A stretch of DNA of 64,000 nucleotides, from positions 3,807,535 through 3,871,534 of the forward strand of contig NZ_AZUP01000001.1 of NCBI RefSeq assembly GCF_000527135.1, written 5' to 3'. The notes under the pieces were generated by a model that saw nothing but the letters and a program-made list of their open reading frames with translations, was not told the origin of the DNA and searched no databases. Made by a program: the position numbers and the translations under genes. Of the stretch, positions 38,469 to 49,935 are shown piece after piece. Each line of letters opens with the position of its first letter. The stretch's first letter is position 1. Source of the stretch: Methyloversatilis discipulorum. Lineage in GTDB: Bacteria > Pseudomonadota > Gammaproteobacteria > Burkholderiales > Rhodocyclaceae.

Positions 38469-39123
38469 ACGCCTGCAACACGAAACTGCCGCCGAACGCG
38501 CTCAACTGCTGAGCGCGCCCATCATCCAGGACGCGCTGGCCGGCCGTGTCACGCTGCGCCAGTACCGCGCCTTCCTCGGCGAAGCTTTCCACCACGTGCG
38601 CCATACGGTGCCGCTGCTGATGGCCTGCGGCGCCCGACTGCCGGCACGGCACGAATCGCTGCGCCGCGCCGTGGCTGAGTACATCGACGAGGAAATCGGT
38701 CACGAGGAATGGATACTCGACGACATCGTGGCCTGCGGCGGCGACCGCGAAACGGCGCGCATGTCCGAACCGGCCGTCGAGACCGAACTGATGGTGTCCT
38801 ACGCCTACGACTGCATCGCACGCAAGAATCCGGTCGGCTTCTTCGGCATGGTGCATGTGCTCGAAGGCACCAGCGTGCAGATCGCGACCACGGCCGCCGA
38901 GCGCATCGCGCAGACGCTGCATCTGCCGCCGGCCGCCTTCACCTACCTGAATTCGCACGGCAGCCTGGACCAGGACCACGTGCGCTTCTTCGCCACGCTG
39001 ATGGATGGCCTCGACGACGAGGACGACCGGCAGGCGGTCATTCACGTGGCGCGCGTGATGTTCCGCCTTTACGGCGACATCTTCCGCGCGCTGCCCACCT
39101 GCGACGAGGCGTGCGCGGCATGA
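38455..39123 (+). CDS. Haem-oxygenase-like fold protein, putative diiron oxidase (TenA-like)
   Basis: 222 residues, all helical. Candidate metal ligands lie on helices in the order of haem-oxygenase-like diiron oxidases: E43 and H47/H50 in GEAFHHVRH, E80 and H83 in DEEIGHEE, E137 in HVLEGTS, and D172/H175 in SLDQDH. Known members of this group (UndA, SznF, CADD and others) act on fatty acids, amino acids or make cofactors with O2. Substrate unknown here; the acyl ligase next door hints at an acyl substrate. The ATG at 38455 follows GGAGA and overlaps the ligase stop by 14 bases. Confidence 0.75.
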   Translation: MSFHERLQHETAAERAQLLSAPIIQDALAGRVTLRQYRAFLGEAFHHVRHTVPLLMACGARLPARHESLRRAVAEYIDEEIGHEEWILDDIVACGGDRETARMSEPAVETELMVSYAYDCIARKNPVGFFGMVHVLEGTSVQIATTAAERIAQTLHLPPAAFTYLNSHGSLDQDHVRFFATLMDGLDDEDDRQAVIHVARVMFRLYGDIFRALPTCDEACAA

Positions 39124-39932
39124 CCAAGGGACTGAAGATCGTGCTGACCGGCGCGGCCGGCGGCATCGGCAGTGCGATGGCACACGCGCTGGCGCCGCGC
39201 GCTGCCGCGCTGCTGCTGGTCGGCCGCGACCCGTCGAAGCTGGCGACGCTGGCCGACGACCTGGTGCGCCGGACGCCCGGCACGCAGGTGCGTACCGTTG
39301 CTGCCGATCTCGGCACGGCCGCAGGGCGCGCTGCCGTGGTGATCGCCGCCGAGACGCTGCCCGGCGGGCCCGACCTGCTCATCAACAATGCCGGCGTCAG
39401 CGAACTGGCCTGGTTCGAGGACCAGTCGGACGCGCAGATCGAGCGCATCGTGCATACCAATGTTGTCGCGCCGATGCTGCTGACGCACGCGCTGCTGCCG
39501 GCGCTGCACCGGCAGCAGCGGGCGCAGGTGGTCAATGTCGGCTCCATCCTCGGCGACATCGGTCACCCGGGCAGCGTCGCCTACTGCGCCAGCAAGTTCG
39601 CGCTGCGCGGCTTCACCGAAGCGCTGCGCCGCGAACTGGCGGGCAGCCGCGTGCAGCTGCGCTACCTGGCGCCGCGCGCCACCCGTACCGCGCTGAACAG
39701 TCCGGCGCAGATGGCACTGAACGCCGAACTGGGCGTCGCCAGCGATACCCCCGAACACGTTGCCGCCGAATTGCTGAAGCTGCTCGACGGCGCGCGTGCC
39801 GAGCGCCATCTGGGCTGGCCCGAAAAGCTGTTCGTCCGCATCAACCGCCTGCTGCCTTCGCTGGTCGATTCCAGCCTGGCGAAGCAGCTGTCCGTCATCC
39901 GTCGTCACGCACAACAGGGAGTCAAATCGTGA
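39120..39932 (+). CDS. Short-chain dehydrogenase/reductase
   Basis: 270 residues of the classical SDR type: cofactor loop TGAAGGIGSAMA near the N-terminus, NNAGVS, catalytic serine in NVGSILGD, and Y-x3-K in YCASKFAL. The arginine in LLVGRDPSKL after the second strand suggests NADP(H). Such SDRs often reduce or oxidise hydroxyl groups of acyl chains; the membrane-contacting C-terminal part (KLFVRINRLLPSLVDSSLAKQL) would suit a lipid substrate. Overlaps the previous stop (ATGA) and the next GTG start. Confidence 0.9.
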   Translation: MTKGLKIVLTGAAGGIGSAMAHALAPRAAALLLVGRDPSKLATLADDLVRRTPGTQVRTVAADLGTAAGRAAVVIAAETLPGGPDLLINNAGVSELAWFEDQSDAQIERIVHTNVVAPMLLTHALLPALHRQQRAQVVNVGSILGDIGHPGSVAYCASKFALRGFTEALRRELAGSRVQLRYLAPRATRTALNSPAQMALNAELGVASDTPEHVAAELLKLLDGARAERHLGWPEKLFVRINRLLPSLVDSSLAKQLSVIRRHAQQGVKS

Positions 39933-40573
39933 ACGCATTCTTTCGCGCCTCGTGCGCGTTGTTCGCAGCACTGGTCATTGCACCGGCCTTCGCCGGTGTG
40001 GACGAGTCGGTCGCCAAGCTGCAGACCGAGTGGGAACAGATCAAGTACCGGCAACCGGCCGACAAGCAGGAACAGGCTTTCGAGGCGCTGAGCAAGGAAG
40101 CGGCGGCGGTGCGCGCCGAACATCCGGACCGCGCCGAAGCGGACATCTGGTACGGAATCATCGTCGCCAGCCACGCTGGCGCGAAGGGCGGGCTGGGTGC
40201 GCTGTCGCTGGTCAAGGACGCGCGCTCGGCGCTGGAAAAAGCGCTGGCCAAGAACCCGAACGCGCTCGACGGATCGGCCTACACCAGCCTGGGTTCGCTC
40301 TACTACCAGGTGCCGGGCTGGCCGATCGGCTTCGGCGACAAGGACAAGGCGCGCGAACTGCTGACCAAGGCGCTGACCATCAATCCGAAGGGCATCGACA
40401 GCAACTACTTCATGGGCGACTTCCTGTACCGCAACGGCGAGTACGAGAAGGCACGCACCTCGCTCGAGGCGGCGCTGCAGGCGCCGGCCCGCCCGAACCG
40501 TCCGCTGGCTGACGAAGGGCGGCGCAAGGAGATCGAGGCGCTGCTGGTCAAGGTGCGCGAGAAGCTGAAGTAG
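39929..40573 (+). CDS. Exported TPR protein
   Basis: 214 residues starting with GTG inside the SDR stop. A signal peptide ends near AFAG (residues 1-23), so the mature protein is periplasmic or outer-membrane associated. TPR-like repeats follow: ADIWYGIIVASHAG, AYTSLGSLYYQVPGWPIGFG, NYFMGDFLYRNGEYEKARTS. No catalytic motif. It ends the enzyme run of the operon, 36 bases before the response-regulator gene; a role in export or sensing of the product is possible. Confidence 0.85.
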   Translation: MNAFFRASCALFAALVIAPAFAGVDESVAKLQTEWEQIKYRQPADKQEQAFEALSKEAAAVRAEHPDRAEADIWYGIIVASHAGAKGGLGALSLVKDARSALEKALAKNPNALDGSAYTSLGSLYYQVPGWPIGFGDKDKARELLTKALTINPKGIDSNYFMGDFLYRNGEYEKARTSLEAALQAPARPNRPLADEGRRKEIEALLVKVREKLK

Positions 40574-40609
40574 GTCGATGTACTGCACGAACGTCCGCCT
40601 GGAGCGACA

Positions 40610-41323
40610 ATGACGGCTTTCCGTTACGGCGTGTCCAGACCGATGAAGGTTCTGCTGGTTGAAGACGACGAGTTGCTGGGGGCCGGCATCCGCGATGCGC
40701 TCGAACGCGCGCGCTACACGGTCGAGTGGGTGCGCGACGGCGCACAGGCGCTGGCCGCGCTGCGCGGCGGCGGCGTCGACATGGCGGTGCTCGATCTCGG
40801 CCTGCCACGGCTCGACGGCATGGACGTGCTGCGGCGCGCGCGCGAGGCGGGCGTCACGACGCCGGTGCTGGTGCTCAGCGCCCGTGACACGACGGCGCAG
40901 CGCATCGGCGGGCTGGACGCCGGCGCCGACGACTACCTGACCAAGCCCTTCGACCTCGACGAACTGCTGGCCCGGCTGCGGGTGCTCGAACGACGCACCC
41001 GCGGCACCGTCGTCAACCTGATTCGCTACGGCAGCATCACGCTGGATACGGCAGGCCTGACGGTGAGCATCGACGACCGGCCGGTCGAACTGCAGCGGCG
41101 CGAGTTCATGGTGCTGCGTCGCCTGCTGGAGAACATCGGCCACGTGCTGAGCCGGCAGCAACTGGTGGAGAACATCTACGGCTGGGACAGCGACCTCGAA
41201 AGCAATGCGCTGGACGTGCACATCCACAATCTGCGCAAGAAATTCCACCCCGAACTGATACGCACCGTGCGCGGTGTCGGCTACGTGATCGACCCGCTGC
41301 CGGCAACTCGGCAGGGCAAGTGA
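40610..41323 (+). CDS. OmpR-family response regulator (QseB/PmrA-like)
   Basis: 237 residues. Receiver: acidic pair in VEDDELLGAG, phospho-aspartate in MAVLDLGLPRLDGM, lysine in DDYLTKPFDLDELLAR. Winged-helix effector domain in the second half, with NALDVHIHNLRKK as the recognition helix region. Sequence style is that of the QseB/PmrA/TctD branch. I keep the ATG at 40610 because GGAG stands five bases before it; the ATG at 40643 (MKVLLVE) is the family-type start and cannot be ruled out. Stop overlaps the kinase start. Its likely operator is the direct repeat at 36264-36280. Confidence 0.93.
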   Translation: MTAFRYGVSRPMKVLLVEDDELLGAGIRDALERARYTVEWVRDGAQALAALRGGGVDMAVLDLGLPRLDGMDVLRRAREAGVTTPVLVLSARDTTAQRIGGLDAGADDYLTKPFDLDELLARLRVLERRTRGTVVNLIRYGSITLDTAGLTVSIDDRPVELQRREFMVLRRLLENIGHVLSRQQLVENIYGWDSDLESNALDVHIHNLRKKFHPELIRTVRGVGYVIDPLPATRQGK

Positions 41324-42801
41324 TGCGGCCGTTCCGCGGCATGTCGATACGGGCGCTGCTGCTGGCCGGCAGCGCCCTCATCCTGCTGTGCGTGATCGGC
41401 ACCACCGCGGTACTCGCGGTGATGGCCGGGCAGGACGAGGCCGACGAACTGTTCGACGCCCGTCTCGCCACCTCGGCGCGGGTGCTCGAAAGCCTGCTCG
41501 CGCAACAGGTCGAGCACGCCACCATCAATGCACCGCTGGTCATGTCGCTGCCGGAGCCGCTGGCCGACATGGCGCACGAGCACGACGCCGAACTGGCCGG
41601 AAAGCCGGGTTTCGCACTGCTGTGGATACTGCAGGAGTGGCTGTTCGGTCATCACGACGTGGAAACGCCGCTCGGACACGAGTACGAAACGCATATCGCC
41701 TATCAGGTCTGGAGTGCGGATTCCGGCGGCGCCGCCCATCGCCTGTTGGCGCGCTCGTCGTCGGCACCGGAAAGACCGTTCGCGCCGATGAAGGCCGGCT
41801 TCAGCGATCACGACCTCGACGACGGCATGTGGCGCGTGTTCGTACTGCAGGCCGGCGAGGTGTGGGTGCAGGTGGCCGAGCGCACCGATGCACGCGCCGA
41901 ACTGACGGCCAAGCTGGGCTGGGCCACCGGCGCGCCGCTGCTGGTCGGCCTGCTGGTCGTATTGCTGCTGAACGCGCTGCTGATCGGCTACGGTCTGGCG
42001 CCGCTGTCGGAAATGGCCGAGCGCATCGCCGCTCGCCGCCCGCAGGACGATCAGCCTCTGACGCTGTCGCGCGTGCCGCGGGAAATGGCGCCGGTGCTCA
42101 GCGCGCTGAATGCGCTGTTCGAACGGGTGCGCAGCACGCTGGAGCGCGAGCGGCGCTTCATCGATTCCGCCGCGCACGAGTTGCGCACGCCGCTGGCCGC
42201 GCTGCGCATCCACGCGCAGAACGCCCGCCGCGCGGAAGACGCGATGCAGCGCGACAAGTCGCTCGACAGCCTGCTCGAAGGGGTGGCGCGCACTGTGCAT
42301 CTGGCCGAACAGATGCTGGCGCACAGCCGCGCCGGCCGCGCCACGCACGACATGGCAGTGTCTCTGCGCGACGTGGTGTCCGACGCGGTGGCGCAGCGGC
42401 TGCCGGCCTGCGAATCGAGCGGCCATCTGCTGGCCTTCGAAAGCTGCGAAGATCCGCTGATCATGCGGGCTGACCCCACAGGCCTGTCCAGCATGGCGGG
42501 CAACCTGATCGACAACGCGCAGCGTTACGCACCACCGGGGACGACCATCACCGTGCGCCTGGCGCGCGACGGAGACGTGGCACGCCTGGCCGTCATCGAT
42601 GCCGGGCCGGGTATCCCGCCTGAACTGCGCGAGCGCGTGTTCGAGCCGTATTTCCGCATTCCCGGATCGGCGGGCAGCGGCACCGGGCTGGGTCTGGCCA
42701 TCGTGCGCGAGGTGGTCGAGCGCTTGGGCGGCGACATCGAATTGCGCGATGCGGACGGTGGCGGCATGCACATCGATCTACGTCTGCCGCTGGCCGCCTG
42801 A
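41323..42801 (+). CDS. Sensor histidine kinase (QseC/PmrB-like)
   Basis: 492 residues. Two membrane helices (about residues 9-33 and 205-228) frame a periplasmic sensor region of about 170 residues rich in acidic residues and histidines (MAHEHDAELAG, FGHHDVETPLGHEYETH), which could bind metal or cationic ligands. HAMP-like linker, then H-box AAHELRTPLAAL, N-box LIDNAQRYAP, and the ATP lid GTGLGLAIVREVVERLGG. It ends six bases before the convergent murU gene. Confidence 0.93.
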   Translation: MRPFRGMSIRALLLAGSALILLCVIGTTAVLAVMAGQDEADELFDARLATSARVLESLLAQQVEHATINAPLVMSLPEPLADMAHEHDAELAGKPGFALLWILQEWLFGHHDVETPLGHEYETHIAYQVWSADSGGAAHRLLARSSSAPERPFAPMKAGFSDHDLDDGMWRVFVLQAGEVWVQVAERTDARAELTAKLGWATGAPLLVGLLVVLLLNALLIGYGLAPLSEMAERIAARRPQDDQPLTLSRVPREMAPVLSALNALFERVRSTLERERRFIDSAAHELRTPLAALRIHAQNARRAEDAMQRDKSLDSLLEGVARTVHLAEQMLAHSRAGRATHDMAVSLRDVVSDAVAQRLPACESSGHLLAFESCEDPLIMRADPTGLSSMAGNLIDNAQRYAPPGTTITVRLARDGDVARLAVIDAGPGIPPELRERVFEPYFRIPGSAGSGTGLGLAIVREVVERLGGDIELRDADGGGMHIDLRLPLAA

Positions 42802-42807
42802 TCGGTT

Positions 42808-44501
<1,694 letters not shown>

Positions 44502-44602
44502 GTTCGGTCGGTTCGGGGTGGCCGGACGGCGGGCCGGCGTCGCGATCTGCAAATTGTTGCCATCGCCGGCCGGCAACCGGGTCGCGTTTGATAAGATGCG
44601 CG

Positions 44603-44608
44603 ATTCTA
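44603..44608 (-). promoter_or_regulatory. Possible -10 box TAGAAT for amgK-murU
   Basis: TAGAAT on the minus strand (context GTTATAGAATCGCGC), about 100 bases before amgK, in the divergent region with lptD. The rest of this 198-base gap shows no other element I can support. Confidence 0.35.
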
Positions 44609-44699
44609 TAACGCGGCTGCGTGCAAGCCGGCGATCCGTCGCCCGGGCGCGAAAGCCGGAGTTCAACCCGCGATCAGCCCGCTTCCAGCCCTCTCATTC

Positions 44700-47585
44700 G
44701 TGCTCAGGCGTTCCGTCATTCTCTATCTGGCCTGGATGGCCTGCGGCGCGCAGGCGGCCGATGCACTTCCGTCGCTGAAGGTCGATCCGTCCCTGGTGCC
44801 GCCGTCGCAGCGGCCGGCCAAGACGGGCGCCGCCAAGCCGGCCGCTGCGCCGACGCAGCCGGCCGCGACCGGCGGCGCTGCGGCGACGGCCGAGACGCCG
44901 GCCGCTGCACCGGGCGTGGAAGTGTTTCCGGTGGCGACGCCGGGACAGCCGGCGGCTGAGGCACCTGTTGCCGTCGAAGCGGCGCCAGCGCCCGTCCCGA
45001 CTCCGGCACCAGCCCTGAAGGCGGCGCCGGCTCCCGTCAAGCAGGCTGCACCGGCCGCTGCGCCTGTCGCACCGGCGACGACGTCGAATGCCCGCAATCT
45101 GCCGCCGCTGAAGGTGGACCGTTCGCTGGTCAAGGCGCCCCCCGGAGGGCGTGCAGCGCCGGCGACCGGCCAGGCCGCGCTTGACGAGGCGCCGCCCTAC
45201 CGCAACGTGACGACGGCGCGCAACATGCCGCCGCTCAAGGTTGACAGATCGCTGATGGGCACGCCACCGGTGGCGCGTCGGCGTGTGCCGGCCGGTCAGA
45301 CCGGCGAGACCGTCATCGCCGGTGCGCCGGCCGCGCAGGAAGCGGACGTCACCGGCGCGCTGCCGCCGCAGGTTCCGGAGGACGACGAGACGCGCATGCT
45401 CAAGGGCGCGATCACGCTGTCGGAATACGTCGAGCGCCACCCCGAGTCGCGCGCGACGCTGATCGCCGCCGACCAGCTGGACGGCACCACCGACGCCGTG
45501 ATGCGTGCCGAAGGTGCGGCCGAACTGCGGCGCGCGACCACTTCGCTGACCGCCGATTCCATCGTCTATGAGCCGCCGACCGACGAACTGCGGGCGCAGG
45601 GCAATGTGCGCCTGGTGCGCGGCGAGGACGTGGTCGAGGGCCCGTCCCTCCGTTACCAGTTGACGCGCAGTGAGGGCGTGTTCGACAAGCCGCGCTACAC
45701 CGTGCGGCGAAATCTGCAGACCGGCGAGAACCTGCGCACCACCACCGGCCGCGGTGAAGCCGATGTGATGGAGTTTCTCGGCGAGAACCGCATCCGGATG
45801 GAGAACGCGACCTACTCGACCTGCGGCCCGGACACGCCGGACTGGTATGCCCAGGTCGATACCCTCAATCTCGACTTCGAGTCGGAAGAGGGCGAGGGCC
45901 GCAATGGCAAGATCATCTTCAAGGGCGTACCGGTGCTGTATTCGCCCTGGCTTGATTTCTCGCTGAACAATCGCCGCAAGTCGGGTTTCCTGACGCCCAC
46001 CTTCGGCGTGACCAACCGTACCGGTATCGACCTGCTGATGCCGTACTACTGGAATATCGCGCCGAACATGGACGCCACGATAGGCCTGCGCGTGCTCGGT
46101 ACGCGTGGCCTGATGTTCAGCAACGAGTTCCGCTATCTGCAGGAAGACTACGCCGGCAAGATGCGGCTCGATTACCTGCCGAGCGATCGTATCGCCGAGC
46201 GCGACCGGTATGCCTTCAGCTTCCAGCACGCGCAACAGTTCAATGAGCGCATGACGGGCTCGCTGAACATCAACTCGGTATCGGACCGCGATTACTACAC
46301 GGACTTGGGCTCGCGCCTCGCCATCACGTCGATCAGCTATCTGCCGCGCGAGGGATCGCTGTCGTATGCCGGGGACTGGTGGACGCTGAGTGCCAAGGCG
46401 TCCGAGTACCAGTCGCTGGCCAACCGGCCCGACATCTACCGCCAGATGCCCTCGGTCACGTTCAATGCGCTGCGTTCCGACCTGCCGGGCGGGCTGGTGT
46501 TCAGCACGCTGGCCAACTACACCGATTTCCGCATCGACGATGTGACGCGCGACCAGGGGCGCCGCGCCGTCGTCTATCCGCAGCTGTCGCTGCCGATGCG
46601 CAACTCCTACATGTTCATCACGCCGAAGGTCGGCGTGCATCTGAGCAATTACGATCTCGATCGCGGAACCGCGAACGCAGCGCAGTCGACCTCGTTGTCG
46701 CGCTCGATCCCGATCTTCAGTCTCGATGCCGGCACTGTCTTCGAGCGCGATTCCGACCTGTTCGGTCAGGGCTTCATACAAACCTTCGAACCGCGCATGT
46801 ACTACGTGCTGTCGACCTACAAGGACCAGTCGAAGTATCCGGTGTTCGACAGTGCGCTGGCCGACTTCAACTTCGCGCAGATCTTCTCGGAGAACGTGTT
46901 CGTCGGTCAGGACCGCATCGCCGACAGCAATCAGGTCACGACGGCCGCGATCTCGCGTTTCATTGATCCGGTCAATGGCGCTGAGCGTGCCCGACTCGCG
47001 CTGGGGCAGCGCTTCTACTTCAGCGACCAGCTGGTCACCCTGCCCGGCGGCACGCCCCGTACCGAGCGCGTCGCCAGCACGCTGGCCGCGGTGTCCGGCG
47101 AGTTGCTGCCGAAGACCTGGGTCGATGCGGCCGTGCAGTACAACACCGACCTTTCACAGACCGAGCGCTACAACCTGACCATGCGCTGGAATCCGCGTGA
47201 GGCGCAGGTGCTGAACGCGTCCTACCGTTTCCGCCGCGCCTCGACCACGATTGGAGACGTGCGTGATCTCGACCTGTCGGCGCAGTGGCCGCTGACCAAC
47301 CGCTGGTACGCTGTGGCGCGCCACAACTATTCGATCGCCGAGCGGCGACTGGTCGAAGGGCTGGCCGGTTTCGAGTACAACGGCGGCTGCTGGGTCGGCC
47401 GCTTCGTGTTCCAGCGTATCGCCACTAATGTGCAACGTACCCGCACCGCGCTGTTCTTCCAGCTCGAACTCAACGACTTTTCGCGCATCGGTTCCAACCC
47501 GCTCGATGCACTCAAGCGCAGCATTCCCGGCTACGGCCAGATCAACCAGAGTGCCGCCGACCCGATTTTCGGCGACGATTTCTGA
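44700..47585 (+). CDS. lptD: LPS-assembly protein LptD with an extended Ala/Pro-rich N-terminus
   Basis: 961 residues; outer-membrane barrel that, with LptE, inserts lipopolysaccharide into the outer leaflet. Signal peptide to about residue 20. Residues 20-225 are alanine/proline rich and include three copies of LPxLKVDxSL(V/M) (starting near residues 23, 134 and 177), absent from usual LptD. An OstA/LptA-like jellyroll follows at about 255-400 and the barrel fills the rest (SPWLDFSLNNRRKSGFLTPT, then NGGCWVGRFVFQR near the end). The cysteine pairs in STCGPDTPDW and GGCW fit the conserved disulfides. Start is GTG with a weak ribosome-binding site. surA follows after 12 bases. Confidence 0.96.
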   Translation: MLRRSVILYLAWMACGAQAADALPSLKVDPSLVPPSQRPAKTGAAKPAAAPTQPAATGGAAATAETPAAAPGVEVFPVATPGQPAAEAPVAVEAAPAPVPTPAPALKAAPAPVKQAAPAAAPVAPATTSNARNLPPLKVDRSLVKAPPGGRAAPATGQAALDEAPPYRNVTTARNMPPLKVDRSLMGTPPVARRRVPAGQTGETVIAGAPAAQEADVTGALPPQVPEDDETRMLKGAITLSEYVERHPESRATLIAADQLDGTTDAVMRAEGAAELRRATTSLTADSIVYEPPTDELRAQGNVRLVRGEDVVEGPSLRYQLTRSEGVFDKPRYTVRRNLQTGENLRTTTGRGEADVMEFLGENRIRMENATYSTCGPDTPDWYAQVDTLNLDFESEEGEGRNGKIIFKGVPVLYSPWLDFSLNNRRKSGFLTPTFGVTNRTGIDLLMPYYWNIAPNMDATIGLRVLGTRGLMFSNEFRYLQEDYAGKMRLDYLPSDRIAERDRYAFSFQHAQQFNERMTGSLNINSVSDRDYYTDLGSRLAITSISYLPREGSLSYAGDWWTLSAKASEYQSLANRPDIYRQMPSVTFNALRSDLPGGLVFSTLANYTDFRIDDVTRDQGRRAVVYPQLSLPMRNSYMFITPKVGVHLSNYDLDRGTANAAQSTSLSRSIPIFSLDAGTVFERDSDLFGQGFIQTFEPRMYYVLSTYKDQSKYPVFDSALADFNFAQIFSENVFVGQDRIADSNQVTTAAISRFIDPVNGAERARLALGQRFYFSDQLVTLPGGTPRTERVASTLAAVSGELLPKTWVDAAVQYNTDLSQTERYNLTMRWNPREAQVLNASYRFRRASTTIGDVRDLDLSAQWPLTNRWYAVARHNYSIAERRLVEGLAGFEYNGGCWVGRFVFQRIATNVQRTRTALFFQLELNDFSRIGSNPLDALKRSIPGYGQINQSAADPIFGDDF

Positions 47586-47597
47586 CGGACTTATCCA

Positions 47598-48932
47598 ATG
47601 CTGAACAAACTGATTCCGGCCTGCCTGCTGGCCGTTCTGGGCTTTCTCGGCGCGGCAGTGGCGCAGGCCCAGCCGAACGGCCAGGCAGAGCCCTCCGACG
47701 TGGTCGAGGTCGATCGAATCGTTGCCGTGGTCAATAGCGACGCGATCACCCTGTTCGAACTGCGCTCGCGTACCGACCAGGCCATCGCCCAGCTGCGCGG
47801 TCGCAACGTGACGCCGCCACCGCGCGAGGACTTCGAGCGCCAGGTGCTGGAGCGGATGATTTACGAGAAGGTGCAGCTGCAGCATGCGGAAGAGACGCAG
47901 ATGCGCATCGACGACCGCATGCTCGAAGCGGCGCTCGGACGCATCGCCGAGAGCAACAACATGAATGCGACCCAGCTGCGTTCGGCGGTCGAGCGCGACG
48001 GCATACCGTGGCCGCGCTTCCGCGAAGACATCCGTAAGGAAATCATCCTCAGCCGCCTGCGTGACCGCGAGGTCGAAAGCCGCGTTGTGGTGACCGAGGG
48101 CGAGATCGACAACTATCTCGCCAACCCGGAGCGCAAGGCCGACCAGCGCGAAGAATTCAATGTGTCGCACATCCTGCTGCGCGTACCCGAAGGGGCGAGC
48201 CCGGAGACGCTGCTGCGCTTGAAGGCACGCGCCGACGCGGCAATGGAGCAGCTGGCCAAGGGCGAGGATTTCGCCCGCGTTGCGGCTTCGTATTCCGATG
48301 CGCCGGACGCGCTGTCCGGCGGCAGCCTGGGCTGGCGCCCGCTCGACCGCCTGCCGCAGCTGTTCGCCGACATGCTGCCCAATCTGAAGCCGGGGCAGGT
48401 GAGCGAGGTGATGCGCAGCCCGGCCGGTTTTCACATCATGAAGCTGGTCGACAAGCGCGGCGGCGAGGGCGCCGGCGATGCGCGCGTCAGTCAGACGCGC
48501 GCCCGCCACATCCTGATCAAGACCTCGGAAGTGGTGAATGACGCCGAGGCGCGTCGCCGCCTGATCAGCATCAAGGAGCGCCTGGACAACGGTGGCGATT
48601 TCGAGGAACTGGCACGTTCCAACTCGCAGGATCTGTCGGCCGCCAAGGGCGGCGATCTCGGCTGGCTCTACCCGGGCGACACGGTGCCCGAGTTCGAGAA
48701 GGTGATGAACGCGCTTGAACCGGGCAAGACGAGCGAACCGGTGCAGTCGCCCTTCGGCTGGCATCTGATCCAGGTGGTCGAGCGCCGGGTGGAGGACGTG
48801 TCGACCGAACGTCAGCGTGCCGCCGCCCGCCTCGCGCTGCGCGAGCGCAAGGCGGAAGAGGTCTATCAGGACTGGGTGCGTCAGCTGCGCGATCGCGCTT
48901 ACGTCGAAATCCGTCTGAACGACGAGCGATGA
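47598..48932 (+). CDS. surA: Periplasmic chaperone / peptidyl-prolyl isomerase SurA
   Basis: 444 residues with a signal peptide ending at AQAQ. SurA N-domain ([18 protein letters not shown]) followed by two parvulin domains at about 178-278 and 290-390 ([62 protein letters not shown]). It escorts barrels such as LptD to the BAM complex; lptD-surA-pdxA-rsmA is a classic proteobacterial operon. Confidence 0.97.
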   Translation: MLNKLIPACLLAVLGFLGAAVAQAQPNGQAEPSDVVEVDRIVAVVNSDAITLFELRSRTDQAIAQLRGRNVTPPPREDFERQVLERMIYEKVQLQHAEETQMRIDDRMLEAALGRIAESNNMNATQLRSAVERDGIPWPRFREDIRKEIILSRLRDREVESRVVVTEGEIDNYLANPERKADQREEFNVSHILLRVPEGASPETLLRLKARADAAMEQLAKGEDFARVAASYSDAPDALSGGSLGWRPLDRLPQLFADMLPNLKPGQVSEVMRSPAGFHIMKLVDKRGGEGAGDARVSQTRARHILIKTSEVVNDAEARRRLISIKERLDNGGDFEELARSNSQDLSAAKGGDLGWLYPGDTVPEFEKVMNALEPGKTSEPVQSPFGWHLIQVVERRVEDVSTERQRAAARLALRERKAEEVYQDWVRQLRDRAYVEIRLNDER

Positions 48933-48939
48933 GAGCGCG

Positions 48940-49935
48940 GTGAACCGGCCCCGCATCGCAGTCACCAGCGGCGAACCGGCCGGGGTCGGGCCCGAACTGT
49001 GCGCGGCCCTGAGCGGCCGACGCTTCGCCGCCCGACTGGTGGTGCTTGGCGACGCCGGCCTGATCGCCGAGCGCGCGCGGGCGGCCGGCCTGCAGGTGCG
49101 ACTGCGCGCGTATGACCCGGCAAGCGACGCCGACGACGGTGCGCTCGAAGTGCTGCACCTGCCGCTGGCCGTGCCGTCGGTCGCCGGGCGACTCGACGTC
49201 GCCAACGCCCGCTACGTACTGTCGCTGCTCGACCGCGCGCGCGACGGCTGCGTCAGCGGCGAGTTCGCCGCCATGGTCACGGCACCGCTGCACAAGGGCG
49301 TCATCAACGACGCCGGCGTGCCCTTTTCCGGTCACACCGAATACCTGGCCGACAGCACCGGCACGCCGCGCGTCGTCATGATGCTGGCCGGCCGTACCGG
49401 CGCGAACGCCGACGGCCCCTGGCTGCGCGTTGCGCTGGCCACCACGCATCTGCCGCTGACGGCCGTGCCGGCCGCCATCACCCGTGAATCGCTGACGCAG
49501 ACGCTGCGCATCCTCGATGCCGACCTGCGCACCCGCTTCGGCATCGCCCGCCCGCACATCGTCGTCGCCGGCCTCAATCCGCACGCCGGGGAGGGCGGCC
49601 ACATGGGGCGCGAGGAGATCGACGTGATTGCGCCGGTGCTCGACGCGCTGCGCGCCGAGGGGCTGGACCTCGAAGGCCCGCTACCGGCCGACACGCTGTT
49701 CGTGCCGCGCCATCTCGATGGCGCCGACGCGGTGCTGGCGATGTTCCACGACCAGGGCCTGCCGGTGCTGAAGTACGCCACCTTCGGTCACGGCATCAAC
49801 ATCACGCTGGGGCTGCCCATCGTCCGTACCTCGGTCGATCACGGCACCGCACTCGACCTGGCCGGCAGCGGCCGCGCCGACCCCGGCAGTCTGATCGAGG
49901 CGGTGGATGCCGCCATTGCGATGAGCCGGCACTGA
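48940..49935 (+). CDS. pdxA: 4-hydroxythreonine-4-phosphate dehydrogenase
   Basis: 331 residues; NAD-dependent step of pyridoxal phosphate synthesis. Motifs: [27 protein letters not shown] with [21 protein letters not shown] and [18 protein letters not shown], which carry the metal-binding histidines. GTG start seven bases after the surA stop; the stop overlaps the rsmA ATG. Confidence 0.96.
   Translation: MNRPRIAVTSGEPAGVGPELCAALSGRRFAARLVVLGDAGLIAERARAAGLQVRLRAYDPASDADDGALEVLHLPLAVPSVAGRLDVANARYVLSLLDRARDGCVSGEFAAMVTAPLHKGVINDAGVPFSGHTEYLADSTGTPRVVMMLAGRTGANADGPWLRVALATTHLPLTAVPAAITRESLTQTLRILDADLRTRFGIARPHIVVAGLNPHAGEGGHMGREEIDVIAPVLDALRAEGLDLEGPLPADTLFVPRHLDGADAVLAMFHDQGLPVLKYATFGHGINITLGLPIVRTSVDHGTALDLAGSGRADPGSLIEAVDAAIAMSRH

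Noticed and set aside
44694..46781. 695-codon minus-strand open frame
   Set aside because: Shadow of lptD and rich in His/Arg from frame bias.
47154..49205. 683-codon minus-strand open frame
   Set aside because: Shadow of lptD, surA and pdxA, spanning three clear genes.
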